From Schaedlerella arabinosiphila (lineage in GTDB: Bacteria; Bacillota; Clostridia; Lachnospirales; Lachnospiraceae), in assembly GCF_003885045.1 (NCBI RefSeq), contig NZ_RHJS01000002.1, forward strand, positions 1,612,001-1,676,000: a DNA stretch of 64,000 nt, given 5' to 3'. Of this stretch, positions 45,993-56,804 are shown one piece after another; the stretch's first letter is position 1, and each line of letters starts with the position of its first letter. The notes beneath the pieces are model-generated. The model was given only the letters and a program-made list of their open reading frames with translations, did no database searches and was not told the origin of the DNA. The position numbers and the translations under genes were made by a program.

Positions 45993-47289
45993 TTGTTTAC
46001 TAAATTTCGGAAAAACGGAAGGACATTACATTTCATACAATGGCTTTGGATATTGTTATTCTTGATTATCCTGAGTACGGTAGGCTGTTTTTGTCTTACT
46101 AATGATGTGATTTATCGTGCAAATACTAGAAATGGAAATAAAGTTAATACGGCAATCGGGAAGTATATTTGGGGGGGGGCGTGCTAGTGCCAAAATTTTT
46201 AAGAATCCTAATGGAGGAGCAGATGTTGAACAGTTAAGAAAACAAATTAAGCCAACAACAAAAGATAGTACAGAAATTGAAAACGGAAGTAGCTCGTTAC
46301 AACCTGTTATTAAAAAATATTTATTTGTGATGGATAGCTATGGTGCTGTTTTAGATGACAATTTTGTTACAAGAGCATGTAATTCATTAGGGCTTGTAAA
46401 TGGAACTGACTATTCTATCGTTCAAAAAAATGGATCAGGGTTTAATCCAACTACTACAGAAGTAACGTTTCGAGATTTAATCTCTGATTGGTCTGGCGAC
46501 AAAAACTCCATAACGGATATTTATACAGTTGGTGGGGCTAATGACCAAAATGGACAGACATATGATAGCATTAATAATAATATAAAAGCATTCATTGACT
46601 ATGCGAAGCAAGTTTATCCAAATGCTAAAGTTAAAGTGGGATTTTTTAGTAAAAAATTTAATTCTCCCTATTATGCAAATGCATATGTTACTCTTTGTGC
46701 ATATGCTAATTGTGTGGAGCATGGTGGACAATTCATAGAAAACTCTCAATGTGTAATGAATGATATTACTTTATTTAATGAAGATATGGTTCATCCAATT
46801 AGCGAGGGTACTGACGAACTTGCTAAACATCTTGTTACTGCCATCTTATATAATAGATGTGATGTACAAAGATTAACCCCCTACACTTGGACTTCGACAT
46901 GGACTGACGGGGAAATTACTAATTATTCCCAATATATGTGCCAAAATAACATGAACTTATATTTTAAAAGTTCAGGGATTTATAATCAGATTATGGCTAT
47001 ACAATACGGAGCAGGTAAACAACCTACCACTTCAAGAATAAAACTTGATAACGTTGCAACTGTAAATACCGGATTTACTACAGCGCCTTCAAGTGGATTA
47101 GATAAAGCAATTCCTATAACATGTAGAATCTTAACGACACAAAATACTCAATTTACTGCTAATGGAGAATTAACCATCTCCTCTGTTAACAATAGGACTA
47201 TAGATGTTTCTATAGATATTGTTCTTCCGTCAGAATTAACAGTTGATACTGTAAATATTTATAGTAATTCACTGTTTAATATTTTCTAA
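45993..47289 (+). pseudogene. Membrane-anchored SGNH hydrolase, phase-OFF by a G9 tract
   Basis: The upstream frame (45993-46187) encodes a cytoplasmic tip and one membrane helix (WLWILLFLIILSTVGCFCL). It reaches nine G (46171-46179) and stops two codons later. The downstream frame is open from the tract to 47289. It has an SGNH domain with LFVMDSYGAVL (nucleophile Ser), VGGANDQNG (the GxND block) and NEDMVHPISEGT (Asp-His block). A C-terminal beta-rich domain of about 130 residues follows. With 8 or 11 G the product is about 431 residues, anchored outside the cell, likely removing or adding acyl groups on the polysaccharide. A terminator follows. Confidence 0.82.
46171..46179 (+). repeat. 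Poly-G tract (G9), phase-variation candidate, OFF state
   Basis: Nine G after AAGTATATTT. Loss of one G (G8) joins the membrane-anchor frame to the SGNH-domain frame. Confidence 0.87.
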
Positions 47290-47316
47290 AATCGCCATTT
47301 TGATGTCATAAACACC

Positions 47317-47356
47317 GGCCAGGATTACGGATTTGAACGTATGATCCTGGCCTTTA
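47317..47356 (+). terminator. Terminator of the polysaccharide locus
   Basis: GGCCAGGAT (47317-47325) pairs perfectly with ATCCTGGCC (47344-47352), followed by a T-rich stretch. Confidence 0.75.
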
Positions 47357-47413
47357 TCTTTCTTATTTCCTATCCCCAACTTCACACAACTACAGCCGCC
47401 CCCCTCATTCCCA

Positions 47414-48631
47414 TCAATACCCCCAATACACCGTAATCACCGACATCATCGGATCTTCCACATAAGTATACCACACCGTATCCAGCCCGTAGTTCACCGC
47501 CAGGGTCTGGGCGGCCTGTGGGATTACGTTGTTGATGATATCGTCGTGTGCCTGGAGATAGAGGTCGTAATAGGCAAATTTGCAGGAAAAGGAGGGCCTT
47601 CTCTCATAGACGGACTGATTCATATTGAGCAGCATTGCATAGCTGTCATAGCCTTCATAAAACATTCCGTTCAGTACATAATAATCCAGATCCATGGAAG
47701 GACATTCCGGATAGGGGATACCAGGCTCGGAAGTATGGCTGCGGTAGATCTCGGAATCCGCGCAGCACAGATATCCGTAGTTGATGCTGTCCAGAGGGAT
47801 ATTTACCCCGCTTTCTCCCTGTTGGAAAACCGGATCGCCGAAGGTCACATCCATGTGGTAATATTGTCCGTTGCATTTTACAATATTCCAGGCATGGGGG
47901 CCCTGCTGGGGGATTGTCCCAATGGCGTAAATGCATTCGATGCCAAGTCTCTGGAGGAGGAACTGGGCGGCGCGGGAATAGCCTGCGCAGACGGATACCC
48001 GGTTTACCAGGGAACTGTAAATATTCTGGTTGTCCGGCGCGTCTAAGTTGTAATCCACGGTATTTACCAGATATTCAAAAATGTAACGGATCTTGTCATA
48101 CTCCGGGGCATCCATTGCAATGCCGGCTAAGCAGGCATTCGCGGCAGCTTCGATCTGCGCCGAGCGCTGCTGCAGCTCCTCGCCCAGGCAGATATAGACC
48201 GGGCGGACTTCGGAATAATCGGTATAACTGGTGATCTGGGTTCCGCCCGTGCACCAGAAGATCTCCGGGCGGTCGTAGAGGAGATACTCGTAGACCATGG
48301 AAAATTCCTCTGTATTCCCGGTATGGATATAAAAGCTCTCGGCCTGCGTCCGTACGGCCTGCAGGATTTCCTTATAGACCAGCTGCTGCCCGTCGCTTAA
48401 CAACTGATAATAGAAGCCCGAAGCGACCTCGGACTCATCAATGACGATTTCGGAAAACGGGATGGATTCTTCCATTGTCCGGGTGACGACATTCTTGATT
48501 GCACTGACATTTTCCGGCAGTTTTTGAAAATAAATGGTTGCGGCTTCCCTGGCGCCCCATATGCAAAACCCGACACAGACCAGCAGTAGAAAGACCAGTG
48601 GGAAAATCGGCTTTTTTTTCTTCCTTTTCAT
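47414..48631 (-). CDS. Transglutaminase-like protease-fold protein, membrane-anchored
   Basis: A 405-residue protein with one N-terminal membrane helix after a Lys/Arg-rich tip (MKRKKKKPIFPLVFLLLVCVGFC). A transglutaminase-like domain at the C-terminal side has the Cys-His-Asp triad visible as RVSVCAGYSRAAQF, GPHAWNIV and YHMDVTFGDP. It is extracytoplasmic, and its cross-linking or peptidase role is unknown. The start at 48631 follows AAAGGAGC; an earlier in-frame start would add 40 unconserved residues. It converges on the polysaccharide locus. Confidence 0.88.
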   Translation of the reverse strand: MKRKKKKPIFPLVFLLLVCVGFCIWGAREAATIYFQKLPENVSAIKNVVTRTMEESIPFSEIVIDESEVASGFYYQLLSDGQQLVYKEILQAVRTQAESFYIHTGNTEEFSMVYEYLLYDRPEIFWCTGGTQITSYTDYSEVRPVYICLGEELQQRSAQIEAAANACLAGIAMDAPEYDKIRYIFEYLVNTVDYNLDAPDNQNIYSSLVNRVSVCAGYSRAAQFLLQRLGIECIYAIGTIPQQGPHAWNIVKCNGQYYHMDVTFGDPVFQQGESGVNIPLDSINYGYLCCADSEIYRSHTSEPGIPYPECPSMDLDYYVLNGMFYEGYDSYAMLLNMNQSVYERRPSFSCKFAYYDLYLQAHDDIINNVIPQAAQTLAVNYGLDTVWYTYVEDPMMSVITVYWGY

Positions 48632-48850
48632 TGCGGCTCCTTTGTGATTTTCTGCTTCAATTATACAGTCTCTTTTCAAAAAAGTAAACCATCTCTTACA
48701 TCTCCCCCGGCAATCTCCCGCGTATTTCGAACTGCCGATTGACAAACGCATTTTTTGGTTATATTCTATATTTATGTGGTAGTTTTTTCAAATTTTTTGA
48801 AGATTATCCACATATCCTCATTTTTTTTATGTTATTGCGAGGTGATACAA

Positions 48851-49027
48851 ATGATGCATGTTTTTTACTGCATAAAATGCAAAAGATACCATTATACAAA
48901 CAATCAGGCACGGGCCGTTTGCTGCGGACAGCCGATGTACCGCGTGAATATTGAATTTACGGATTTTGTGAAAATGGATCTGGATGAGCGTAAGGAGGCT
49001 CTGAAGATTTACTCTTTGGCAGAGTAG
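48851..49027 (+). CDS. Small zinc-ribbon-like protein
   Basis: A 58-residue protein with two cysteine pairs (FYCIKCKRYHY and AVCCGQPMYRV) that could bind one zinc or iron, as in small rubredoxin-like proteins. It ends ...LDERKEALKIYSLAE. The ATG at 48851 has GAGGTGATACAA upstream; the open frame further upstream lacks any ribosome site. The function is unknown. Confidence 0.75.
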   Translation: MMHVFYCIKCKRYHYTNNQARAVCCGQPMYRVNIEFTDFVKMDLDERKEALKIYSLAE

Positions 49028-49033
49028 ACTTTT

Positions 49034-49101
49034 TCTCCGCCGGACAATCCCGTGCCGTATCTTGTACTGCACGGCACGGGAATCAGAAAAACTGCGGCGG
49101 A
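49034..49101. terminator. Bidirectional terminator-like nested hairpin
   Basis: TCCCGTGCCGT (49048-49058) pairs with ACGGCACGGGA (49071-49081). An outer CTCCGCCG pairs with CGGCGGAG on either side, with TTTTTC and GAAAAA flanks. It lies between two converging genes. Confidence 0.6.
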
Positions 49102-49130
49102 GCCCATCTTTTCGGTGTAGACAGGATTTT

Positions 49131-49715
49131 TCAGGTCAGTTCGGCAATCCGGGATACACCTACATAGATCTCTGATATTTTATACCAGGTACGGTAATCT
49201 ACCGTACCTGTCTGAGGAAGCCCGAAAACAGACTGGAACACCCGGACAGCTTCGGCAGTCGCGGGGCCGTACCGTCCATCCACCTGGATTTTTGGAATGG
49301 CAGGATATGCTCCGGCGATCACATTGATCTGTTCCTGGATCTGACGGACTTTATCACCGCTGGAACCGTTTTCCAGGACATAACCGGGCCAGGAGGAGGG
49401 GACTCCGGAGACTTCCTGGGCGGTGTTGATGTACATGTTGTCCCCGTAATAATACCGCAGGATCTCAATCGCGGAATAGCCCTGTTCTCCCAGGGACATG
49501 GAACCCCACTGCTGCATCCAGTTGGGACAGGACACCCGCTGCCCGTCGCAGTACTGGGTCAGGATGGGCTGCCGGACGTTGGGCCGTGACAGATAGTTGG
49601 CGAAAAGTTCATCCACGATGGCGGAGATGGTATTAAAATAATTCCGTTCCGGAATCCATTTGTGGTCGAAGGCAGTGGAAGAGGTGATTGTAAAGTCGTA
49701 GCCTCTGTTTCGGTA
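49131..49715 (-). pseudogene. Spore cortex-lytic (SleC-like) protein, 3' part of a split gene
   Basis: This minus-strand frame encodes the C-terminal 194 residues of a protein whose N-terminal part lies at 58878-59588. It starts at the junction with YRNRGYDFTITSST, then FDHKWIPERNYFNT, LSRPNVRQPILTQYCDG and SCPNWMQQWGS. It ends with a peptidoglycan-binding domain (GSSGDKVRQIQEQ, VDGRYGPATAEAVRVFQ, GTVDYRTWYKISEIY). There is no start codon of its own at the right place; an internal start would give 161 residues. From memory the whole matches the SleC family of germination cortex-lytic enzymes. It is split by the 9.2-kb element described separately. Confidence 0.82.
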
Positions 49716-49737
49716 CCCCGAAACCGCCGCTCATTCC
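49704..49737. other. Left attachment junction (att site)
   Basis: Host gene sequence (GCCTCTGTTTCGG side) meets TACC at 49714-49717, and element sequence (CCGAAACCGCCGC...) follows. The element arm mirrors the arm at the right junction. Confidence 0.7.
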
Positions 49738-49837
49738 ATAGAGGGCATATCCGGCGCCGCCGGGGCTGAAAATTCGATGGCTGCCTGGTGGATGCGGGAA
49801 AAGGGCAAAAGGGGTCAATTCTATCTCTGAGTTAATT

Positions 49838-50098
49838 TCATTTCTCCGGGTCTGTGGTTCCTTCGATCAGATAATCGTAAGACACCTGGAAAATCTCTTT
49901 CAGAGCTTTCAACTCCAGGTCTGTGACATAACGTTTGTTCGTCTCAATTCTTGTGATCACATTTTTATCCATATCATATCCTGCAAGCTGAAGCCGGTAA
50001 GCCAGGTCGCGCTGAGAATAATTGCTTTTCCTTCGAAGTTCGATCAGATGTTTGCTGACAAGATTTTTTTCTCCTGTCTGTGTTCTTGGTTTCGGCAT
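49838..50098 (-). CDS. Xre-family helix-turn-helix regulator
   Basis: An 86-residue DNA-binding protein with LIELRRKSNYSQRDLAYRLQ and VITRIETNKRYVTDLELKAL as the helix-turn-helix core. The ATG at 50098 is preferred over 50134 because AAAAGGAGGAG lies just before it. It sits alone at the left end of the element, divergent from the GH51 gene, and could control the element or its excision; that is inference. Confidence 0.85.
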   Translation of the reverse strand: MPKPRTQTGEKNLVSKHLIELRRKSNYSQRDLAYRLQLAGYDMDKNVITRIETNKRYVTDLELKALKEIFQVSYDYLIEGTTDPEK

Positions 50099-50218
50099 GA
50101 TAACTCCTCCTTTTACACGTCTCACTTTCAGCACTTTTTCATGATTTTACTAGCGATCTTATAGAAGGAAGGTTGTAAAAATGAGACGTGCTGCTGTTTA
50201 TTCTTCCTGTGTATATGA

Positions 50219-51892
<1,674 letters not shown>

Positions 51893-51907
51893 GAACCGGA
51901 AAAAAAG

Positions 51908-51936
51908 AGGGCTGTTTTGCGACAGCCCCTTTTTTG
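51908..51936 (+). terminator. Terminator of abfA
   Basis: GGGCTGT pairs with ACAGCCC over a 6-base loop, followed by six T. Confidence 0.88.
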
Positions 51937-52055
51937 ATGACATCGTATGCAAAAAAGCTTCTGGCGGCAGGTTTCCTGTATTGAATATTTGATTTGATAT
52001 CAAACTAAATTTTAGCTAAAAAGTATAAAACAATTCTGAAATACAAAAAGATATG

Positions 52056-52102
52056 TTGACAAATATTGTAAATAACCATAAAATATCCGTTAGACGTCTA
52101 AC
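52056..52102 (+). promoter_or_regulatory. Promoter and MarR operator of the exporter operon
   Basis: TTGACA (52056-52061), a 17-base spacer and TAAAAT (52079-52084) form a near-consensus promoter. Just after it lies a perfect 14-base palindrome GTTAGACGTCTAAC (52089-52102), a typical place for MarR autoregulation. A second palindrome TTTGATATCAAA and a third TTTAGCTAAA lie upstream at about 51991-52017. Confidence 0.8.
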
Positions 52103-52119
52103 TAAAAAGGAGAGATCGT

Positions 52120-52584
52120 ATGAATAAGGAATTGAATCATATGCAGACTCTGGGGGTGCTGGGCCAGGTGACCCATCTGAGCAATTGCCTGGCGAAGCAG
52201 ATGTTTGGAAAACATGATTTAAAGCCGGGCCATGCGGGCATATTATTTATATTGAACAAAGAAGGGGAGCTCTCCCAGAGGGAGCTTTCAGAGAAGATGA
52301 ACCTGACGCCCCCCACCATCACCTCTGCCATTCAGAAGATGGAGAAGCTGGGGTACATCCGCCGCAAGCCGGACGATAAGGACCAGCGGGTACTGCGGCT
52401 GTGCGTTACGGACAAGGGGAAGGCGTGTCTTGACCAGATCTGCAAGGTAGGCAAGGAGATGGAAGAGATGGCGTTTCAGGGGATGAGCATGGAAGAGACA
52501 TTGCTGCTAAAGCGGCTGTTCATGCAGGTTCGGGATAATCTGATGGAGGGGCAGGGGCTTTCAGGGCTGCACCCGCCGATGTAA
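52120..52584 (+). CDS. MarR-family transcriptional regulator
   Basis: A 154-residue winged-helix repressor. The recognition part is LSQRELSEKMNLTPPTITSAIQKMEKLGYIRRKPDDKDQRVLRL. It precedes two ABC exporter genes in one operon and most likely represses it through the palindrome at 52089-52102, with release by a toxic ligand. AAAGGAGAG precedes the ATG. Confidence 0.93.
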   Translation: MNKELNHMQTLGVLGQVTHLSNCLAKQMFGKHDLKPGHAGILFILNKEGELSQRELSEKMNLTPPTITSAIQKMEKLGYIRRKPDDKDQRVLRLCVTDKGKACLDQICKVGKEMEEMAFQGMSMEETLLLKRLFMQVRDNLMEGQGLSGLHPPM

Positions 52585-52608
52585 CTGACTTGTGAAAGGA
52601 GACCAACG

Positions 52609-54870
52609 ATGCGAAAACTATTTCAATATATGGGAATGTACCGAAAAACGGTGTTCCTGGTTTTTCTGATCCTGATTGTGCAGGCATACTGCGATTTGTC
52701 CCTGCCGGCCTACACCTCGGACATTGTCAATGTGGGCATCCAGCAGGGCGGGATCAGCGAATCGGTTCCGAAGGCCGTTTCCAGGGAAGGGATGGAACGG
52801 ATTCTGACCTTCCTTCCCGACCCGAAGGACCGGGAGACGGTTATGGACGCCTATGAGGAGGATGCATCCGTCTATGGGAAAGAGGCATACATCCTAAAGG
52901 ACGGGATTCTGGAAGAGGCAAAAGAGGAGGGCAGTGCCTATGACCGGCTTTCAGAGGTTATGAGCCTCCCCATGATGCTCATCCAGGGCTTTTCTTCCGG
53001 TAACGATGTTACAGAACAGATCCAGCAACAGATCACGGCCGGAATTCCTGCGGAAATGCTGCCTGAAGGGGCAGATATTTTCGATATTCTGGGCATGATC
53101 CCCCAGGAGCAGGTAACACGGATGCTGGAGGAGATAGAGGGTCAGATAACGGAAATGCCGGATACGATCCGGGAGCAGGCCGCCATTTCATATGTAAAGA
53201 CCGCTTATGAGGATCTGGGCATGGATCTGGACGGGATGCAGCTTGGTTATCTTGTGGAAACCGGGGCCAGGATGGTCGGTCTGGCTTTTTTAGGGATGCT
53301 GGCCAGCGTTCTTGCAGGGCTTTTGGCATCCAGGGCGGGAGCCGCGTCCGGGCGTGACCTGCGGGGAAAGGTATTTCGCAGAGTGGTGGGCTTTTCCAGC
53401 AACGAGTTTGACCAGTTTTCCACCGCATCCCTGATCACCAGAAGCACCAATGACATCCAGCAGATCCAGATGCTCATCGTCATGCTGCTGCGCATGGTCT
53501 TGTATGCGCCCATCCTGGCGGCGGGAGGGATTTACCAGGTATTTCGGACCAATGTGTCCATGTCCTGGATCATCGGGCTGGCAGTGCTCCTGATCGGGCT
53601 GGTGATCCTGCTGCTCTTTACGGTTGCGATGCCCAAATTCAAGATCATGCAGAAGCTGGTAGACCGGCTGAACCTGGTGACAAGGGAGATACTCACCGGG
53701 CTCTCGGTGATCCGGGCGTTCAGTACGGAGAAGCACGAAGAAAAGCGGTTTGACGCGGCAAACCAGGACCTGACCAGGACGAATTTGTTTGTCAACCGGG
53801 CCATGACCTTTATGATGCCTATGATGATGCTCATCATGAACGGCGTTTCCGTCCTGATCATCTGGACCGGAGCCCACGGGATCGGGGACGGGCAGATGCA
53901 GGTCGGGGATATGATGGCGTTTATCCAGTATACCATGCAGATCATCATGAGCTTCCTGATGCTTTGCATGATCTCCATCATGCTGCCCAGGGCGGCCGTT
54001 GCGGCGGAGCGTGTGGATGAGATCCTGACCAGCGAGACGTTGATCCACGACCCCGAAGAGCCGAAGCAGCTTCCGAAACACACAGAAGGGGTGCTGCGCT
54101 TCGACCATGTATCCTTCCGGTATCCGGGGGCGGACGAAGACGTGCTCCACGACATTACATTTACGGCCAGGCCGGGGGAGACTACGGCCATCATCGGAAG
54201 CACCGGAAGCGGAAAATCCACCCTGGTCAATCTGATTCCCCGGTTTTACGATGTGACGGAAGGCTCCATCACGCTGGACGGCCTGGATATCCGGGAGATC
54301 CGACAGCTCGACCTGCGGGAAAGGCTGGGCTATGTGCCCCAGAAAGGGGTGCTGTTCTCCGGGACCATCGGCTCCAATATTCTGTTCGGCAATCCGGACG
54401 GCTCAGACAAGGAGATGAGGGAAGCGGCGGAGATCGCCCAGGCCGCGGCTTTTATCGAAGAAAAACCTAATGGCTATGAAAGCCCCATTTCACAGGGCGG
54501 GGCAAATGTATCCGGGGGACAGAAGCAGCGTCTGTCCATCGCAAGGGCGGTGGCAAAGCACCCGGACGTGTTTATCTTTGACGACAGCTTTTCCGCGCTG
54601 GATTACAAGACCGACGTGACCCTGCGGAAAGCACTGAGGGAAAAGACAGAACACAGCACGGTACTGATTGTGGCGCAGCGGATCAGCACGATCCTACATG
54701 CGGACCAGATCCTTGTACTGGACGACGGGGAGGCAGCCGGCATCGGCACCCATGAGGAGCTGCTGAAAACCTGCGGGGTATACCGCCAGATCGCGGAATC
54801 CCAATTGTCGGAACAGGAGCTGAGACAGACGGGAATCTATTCCGGGAAGGAGGAGAAAGACCATGAGTAG
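52609..54870 (+). CDS. Heterodimeric ABC exporter, subunit 1 (degenerate Walker B)
   Basis: A 753-residue ABC exporter half with an N-terminal membrane domain and a C-terminal ATPase. The first loop between helices 1 and 2 is unusually large (about residues 45-215), acidic and probably extracellular. The ATPase has Walker A GSTGSGKST, signature VSGGQKQRLSIARA and Walker B VFIFDDSFSALD, in which the catalytic Glu is replaced by Asp. This is the pattern of the non-catalytic-site subunit in TM287/288- or BmrCD-like pairs. It overlaps the partner gene by 8 bases. Confidence 0.93.
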   Translation: MRKLFQYMGMYRKTVFLVFLILIVQAYCDLSLPAYTSDIVNVGIQQGGISESVPKAVSREGMERILTFLPDPKDRETVMDAYEEDASVYGKEAYILKDGILEEAKEEGSAYDRLSEVMSLPMMLIQGFSSGNDVTEQIQQQITAGIPAEMLPEGADIFDILGMIPQEQVTRMLEEIEGQITEMPDTIREQAAISYVKTAYEDLGMDLDGMQLGYLVETGARMVGLAFLGMLASVLAGLLASRAGAASGRDLRGKVFRRVVGFSSNEFDQFSTASLITRSTNDIQQIQMLIVMLLRMVLYAPILAAGGIYQVFRTNVSMSWIIGLAVLLIGLVILLLFTVAMPKFKIMQKLVDRLNLVTREILTGLSVIRAFSTEKHEEKRFDAANQDLTRTNLFVNRAMTFMMPMMMLIMNGVSVLIIWTGAHGIGDGQMQVGDMMAFIQYTMQIIMSFLMLCMISIMLPRAAVAAERVDEILTSETLIHDPEEPKQLPKHTEGVLRFDHVSFRYPGADEDVLHDITFTARPGETTAIIGSTGSGKSTLVNLIPRFYDVTEGSITLDGLDIREIRQLDLRERLGYVPQKGVLFSGTIGSNILFGNPDGSDKEMREAAEIAQAAAFIEEKPNGYESPISQGGANVSGGQKQRLSIARAVAKHPDVFIFDDSFSALDYKTDVTLRKALREKTEHSTVLIVAQRISTILHADQILVLDDGEAAGIGTHEELLKTCGVYRQIAESQLSEQELRQTGIYSGKEEKDHE

Positions 54871-56701
54871 AGAGCAGAGAAGAGGCCCCATGGGACGGGG
54901 GCACGGCCATGGGATGGGGCCCGGAGAAAAAGCGAAGGATTTCAAGGGCACCATCAGAAAGCTGGTCCGCTATATGAGCGTCTATAAAATCCAGATGCTG
55001 TTTGTGCTGGTCTTCGCGGTAGGGGGAACGATCTTCAATATCCTGGGCCCCAAGATCCTGGGAAAAGCGACGACGGAGATCTTCAACGGACTGGTAAGCA
55101 AGGTGTCCGGAACCGGCGGCATGGATTTCGAAAAGATCGGCAGAATCCTTTTGCTGACCCTGGGGCTCTATGGGGTGAGCGCGGTATTTTCCTTTATCCA
55201 GGGCTATATCATGACCGGGATCTCCCAGAAGACGACCTACCGTTTCCGAAAGGCGATCTCGGAAAAGATCAGCCGGATGCCCATGCGTTACTTTGACAAA
55301 ATGACTTACGGGGAGGTGCTTTCCCGGGTGACCAACGACGTGGATACCCTGGGGCAGAGCCTGAACCAGAGCGCCACCCAGATGATCACCTCGGTGACTC
55401 AGATGGTGGGCGTGCTGATCATGATGCTGTCCATCAGCCCGCTGATGACTTTGGTTGCGCTTCTGATGCTGCCGATTTCCGTGTCCATGATTTCCCTGAT
55501 CATGGCAAAATCCCAGAAGTATTTCCGGGGACAGCAGGAATTTCTTGGAAATGTAAACGGCCAGGTGGAGGAGGTCTATTCCGGCCACAATATCATCAAG
55601 GCGTTCAACAAGGAAGAGGAGACCATAGAGGCCTTCGAGGAAACCAACCGGAAGCTTTATGATTCTGCGTGGAAATCCCAGTTCCTGTCCGGGATGATGA
55701 TGCCAATCATGCAGTTTGTAGGAAACCTGGGGTATGCGGGGGTGGCCATCCTGGGCGGCTACCTGGCCATAAGGAAAGCCATTGAGGTGGGGGATATCCA
55801 GTCCTTTACCCAGTATGTGCGGAATTTTACCCAGCCAATCCAGCAGGTGGCGCAGGTGGCCAATATGCTGCAGTCCACCGCGGCGGCGTCAGAGCGTGTG
55901 TTTGAATTTCTGGAGGAAGAGGAGGAGGACCAGACCGTGCCGAATCCCGTATCCGTGGACGGACTCCGGGGAAATGTGGAATTTTCCCATGTGCATTTCG
56001 GCTACAACCCGGATAAGATCATCATCAACGACTTTTCCGCAAATATCAACGAAGGCCAGAAGATTGCCATTGTAGGCCCCACCGGAGCGGGAAAGACCAC
56101 CATGATCAAGCTGCTGATGCGGTTCTATGACGTGAACAGCGGGGCCATCCTCATTGACGGCCATAATGTAAAGGATTTTAACCGCAGCGAGCTGCGTATG
56201 ATGTTCGGGATGGTACTGCAGGACACCTGGCTGTTCCACGGCAGCATCCGGGACAATATCCGCTACGGAAAGCTGGATGCCTCGGACGAAGAAGTGACCG
56301 CGGCGGCGAAGGCGGCCAGGGTGCACCGGTTTGTCCAGACCCTGCCGGGCGGGTATGACATGGAACTCAATGAGGAAGCCACCAATGTGTCCCAGGGGCA
56401 GAAGCAGCTTCTGACCATTGCCAGGGCCATCCTGGCGGATCCGAAGATCCTGATATTGGATGAGGCCACCAGCTCCGTGGACACCCGGACAGAGATCCAG
56501 ATCCAGAAGGCGATGGATACGCTGATGAAGGGCAGGACCAGCTTTGTGATCGCCCACCGGCTCTCCACCATCCGGGACGCGGATCTGATCCTGGTGATGA
56601 AGGACGGGGACATCGTGGAGCAGGGCACCCATGAGGAACTGATCGCAAAAGACGGATTCTATGCGGAATTGTATAATTCGCAGTTTGAGAAGACGGCGTA
56701 A
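54863..56701 (+). CDS. Heterodimeric ABC exporter, subunit 2
   Basis: A 612-residue exporter half. It starts with a Gly/His/Arg-rich tip (RRGPMGRGHGHGMGPG), then six membrane helices and the ATPase with Walker A GPTGAGKTT, Walker B ILILDEATSSVD with the catalytic Glu, and a degenerate signature VSQGQKQLL. Its weak signature pairs with the Asp-type Walker B of subunit 1, so one ATP site is inactive and one is canonical, as expected for a heterodimer. It likely exports drugs or lipophilic compounds. Confidence 0.93.
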   Translation: MSREQRRGPMGRGHGHGMGPGEKAKDFKGTIRKLVRYMSVYKIQMLFVLVFAVGGTIFNILGPKILGKATTEIFNGLVSKVSGTGGMDFEKIGRILLLTLGLYGVSAVFSFIQGYIMTGISQKTTYRFRKAISEKISRMPMRYFDKMTYGEVLSRVTNDVDTLGQSLNQSATQMITSVTQMVGVLIMMLSISPLMTLVALLMLPISVSMISLIMAKSQKYFRGQQEFLGNVNGQVEEVYSGHNIIKAFNKEEETIEAFEETNRKLYDSAWKSQFLSGMMMPIMQFVGNLGYAGVAILGGYLAIRKAIEVGDIQSFTQYVRNFTQPIQQVAQVANMLQSTAAASERVFEFLEEEEEDQTVPNPVSVDGLRGNVEFSHVHFGYNPDKIIINDFSANINEGQKIAIVGPTGAGKTTMIKLLMRFYDVNSGAILIDGHNVKDFNRSELRMMFGMVLQDTWLFHGSIRDNIRYGKLDASDEEVTAAAKAARVHRFVQTLPGGYDMELNEEATNVSQGQKQLLTIARAILADPKILILDEATSSVDTRTEIQIQKAMDTLMKGRTSFVIAHRLSTIRDADLILVMKDGDIVEQGTHEELIAKDGFYAELYNSQFEKTA

Positions 56702-56737
56702 TAATGATCCGGTACAGGAGGATCCGGTTTTAGAAAA

Positions 56738-56799
56738 AATGCCACCTGTACGGTTGGATGCTCTAAAGAGCCTCCAACCGACTCATCCATACAGGTGGA
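56738..56799. repeat. Long imperfect hairpin after the exporter genes
   Basis: CCACCTGTA pairs with TACAGGTGG and, inside it, GGTTGGA pairs with TCCAACC. Its right arm overlaps the ribosome site (AGGTGG) of the next small gene, so it could hide that site as well as attenuate transcription. Confidence 0.55.
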
Positions 56800-56804
56800 A
56801 AAGA

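Noticed and set aside
39692..47289. Three frame-broken genes as ordinary decay or assembly errors
   Set aside because: All breaks fall exactly on G9-G10 runs, the rest of each gene is intact with catalytic motifs, and a fourth run is in frame; decay would scatter stops. Read-level data are still needed to exclude homopolymer sequencing error.
49633..49818. Small minus-strand open frame starting in the element edge
   Set aside because: It crosses the recombination junction out of frame with the split gene; the true gene frame is the one giving YRNRGYDFTITSST.
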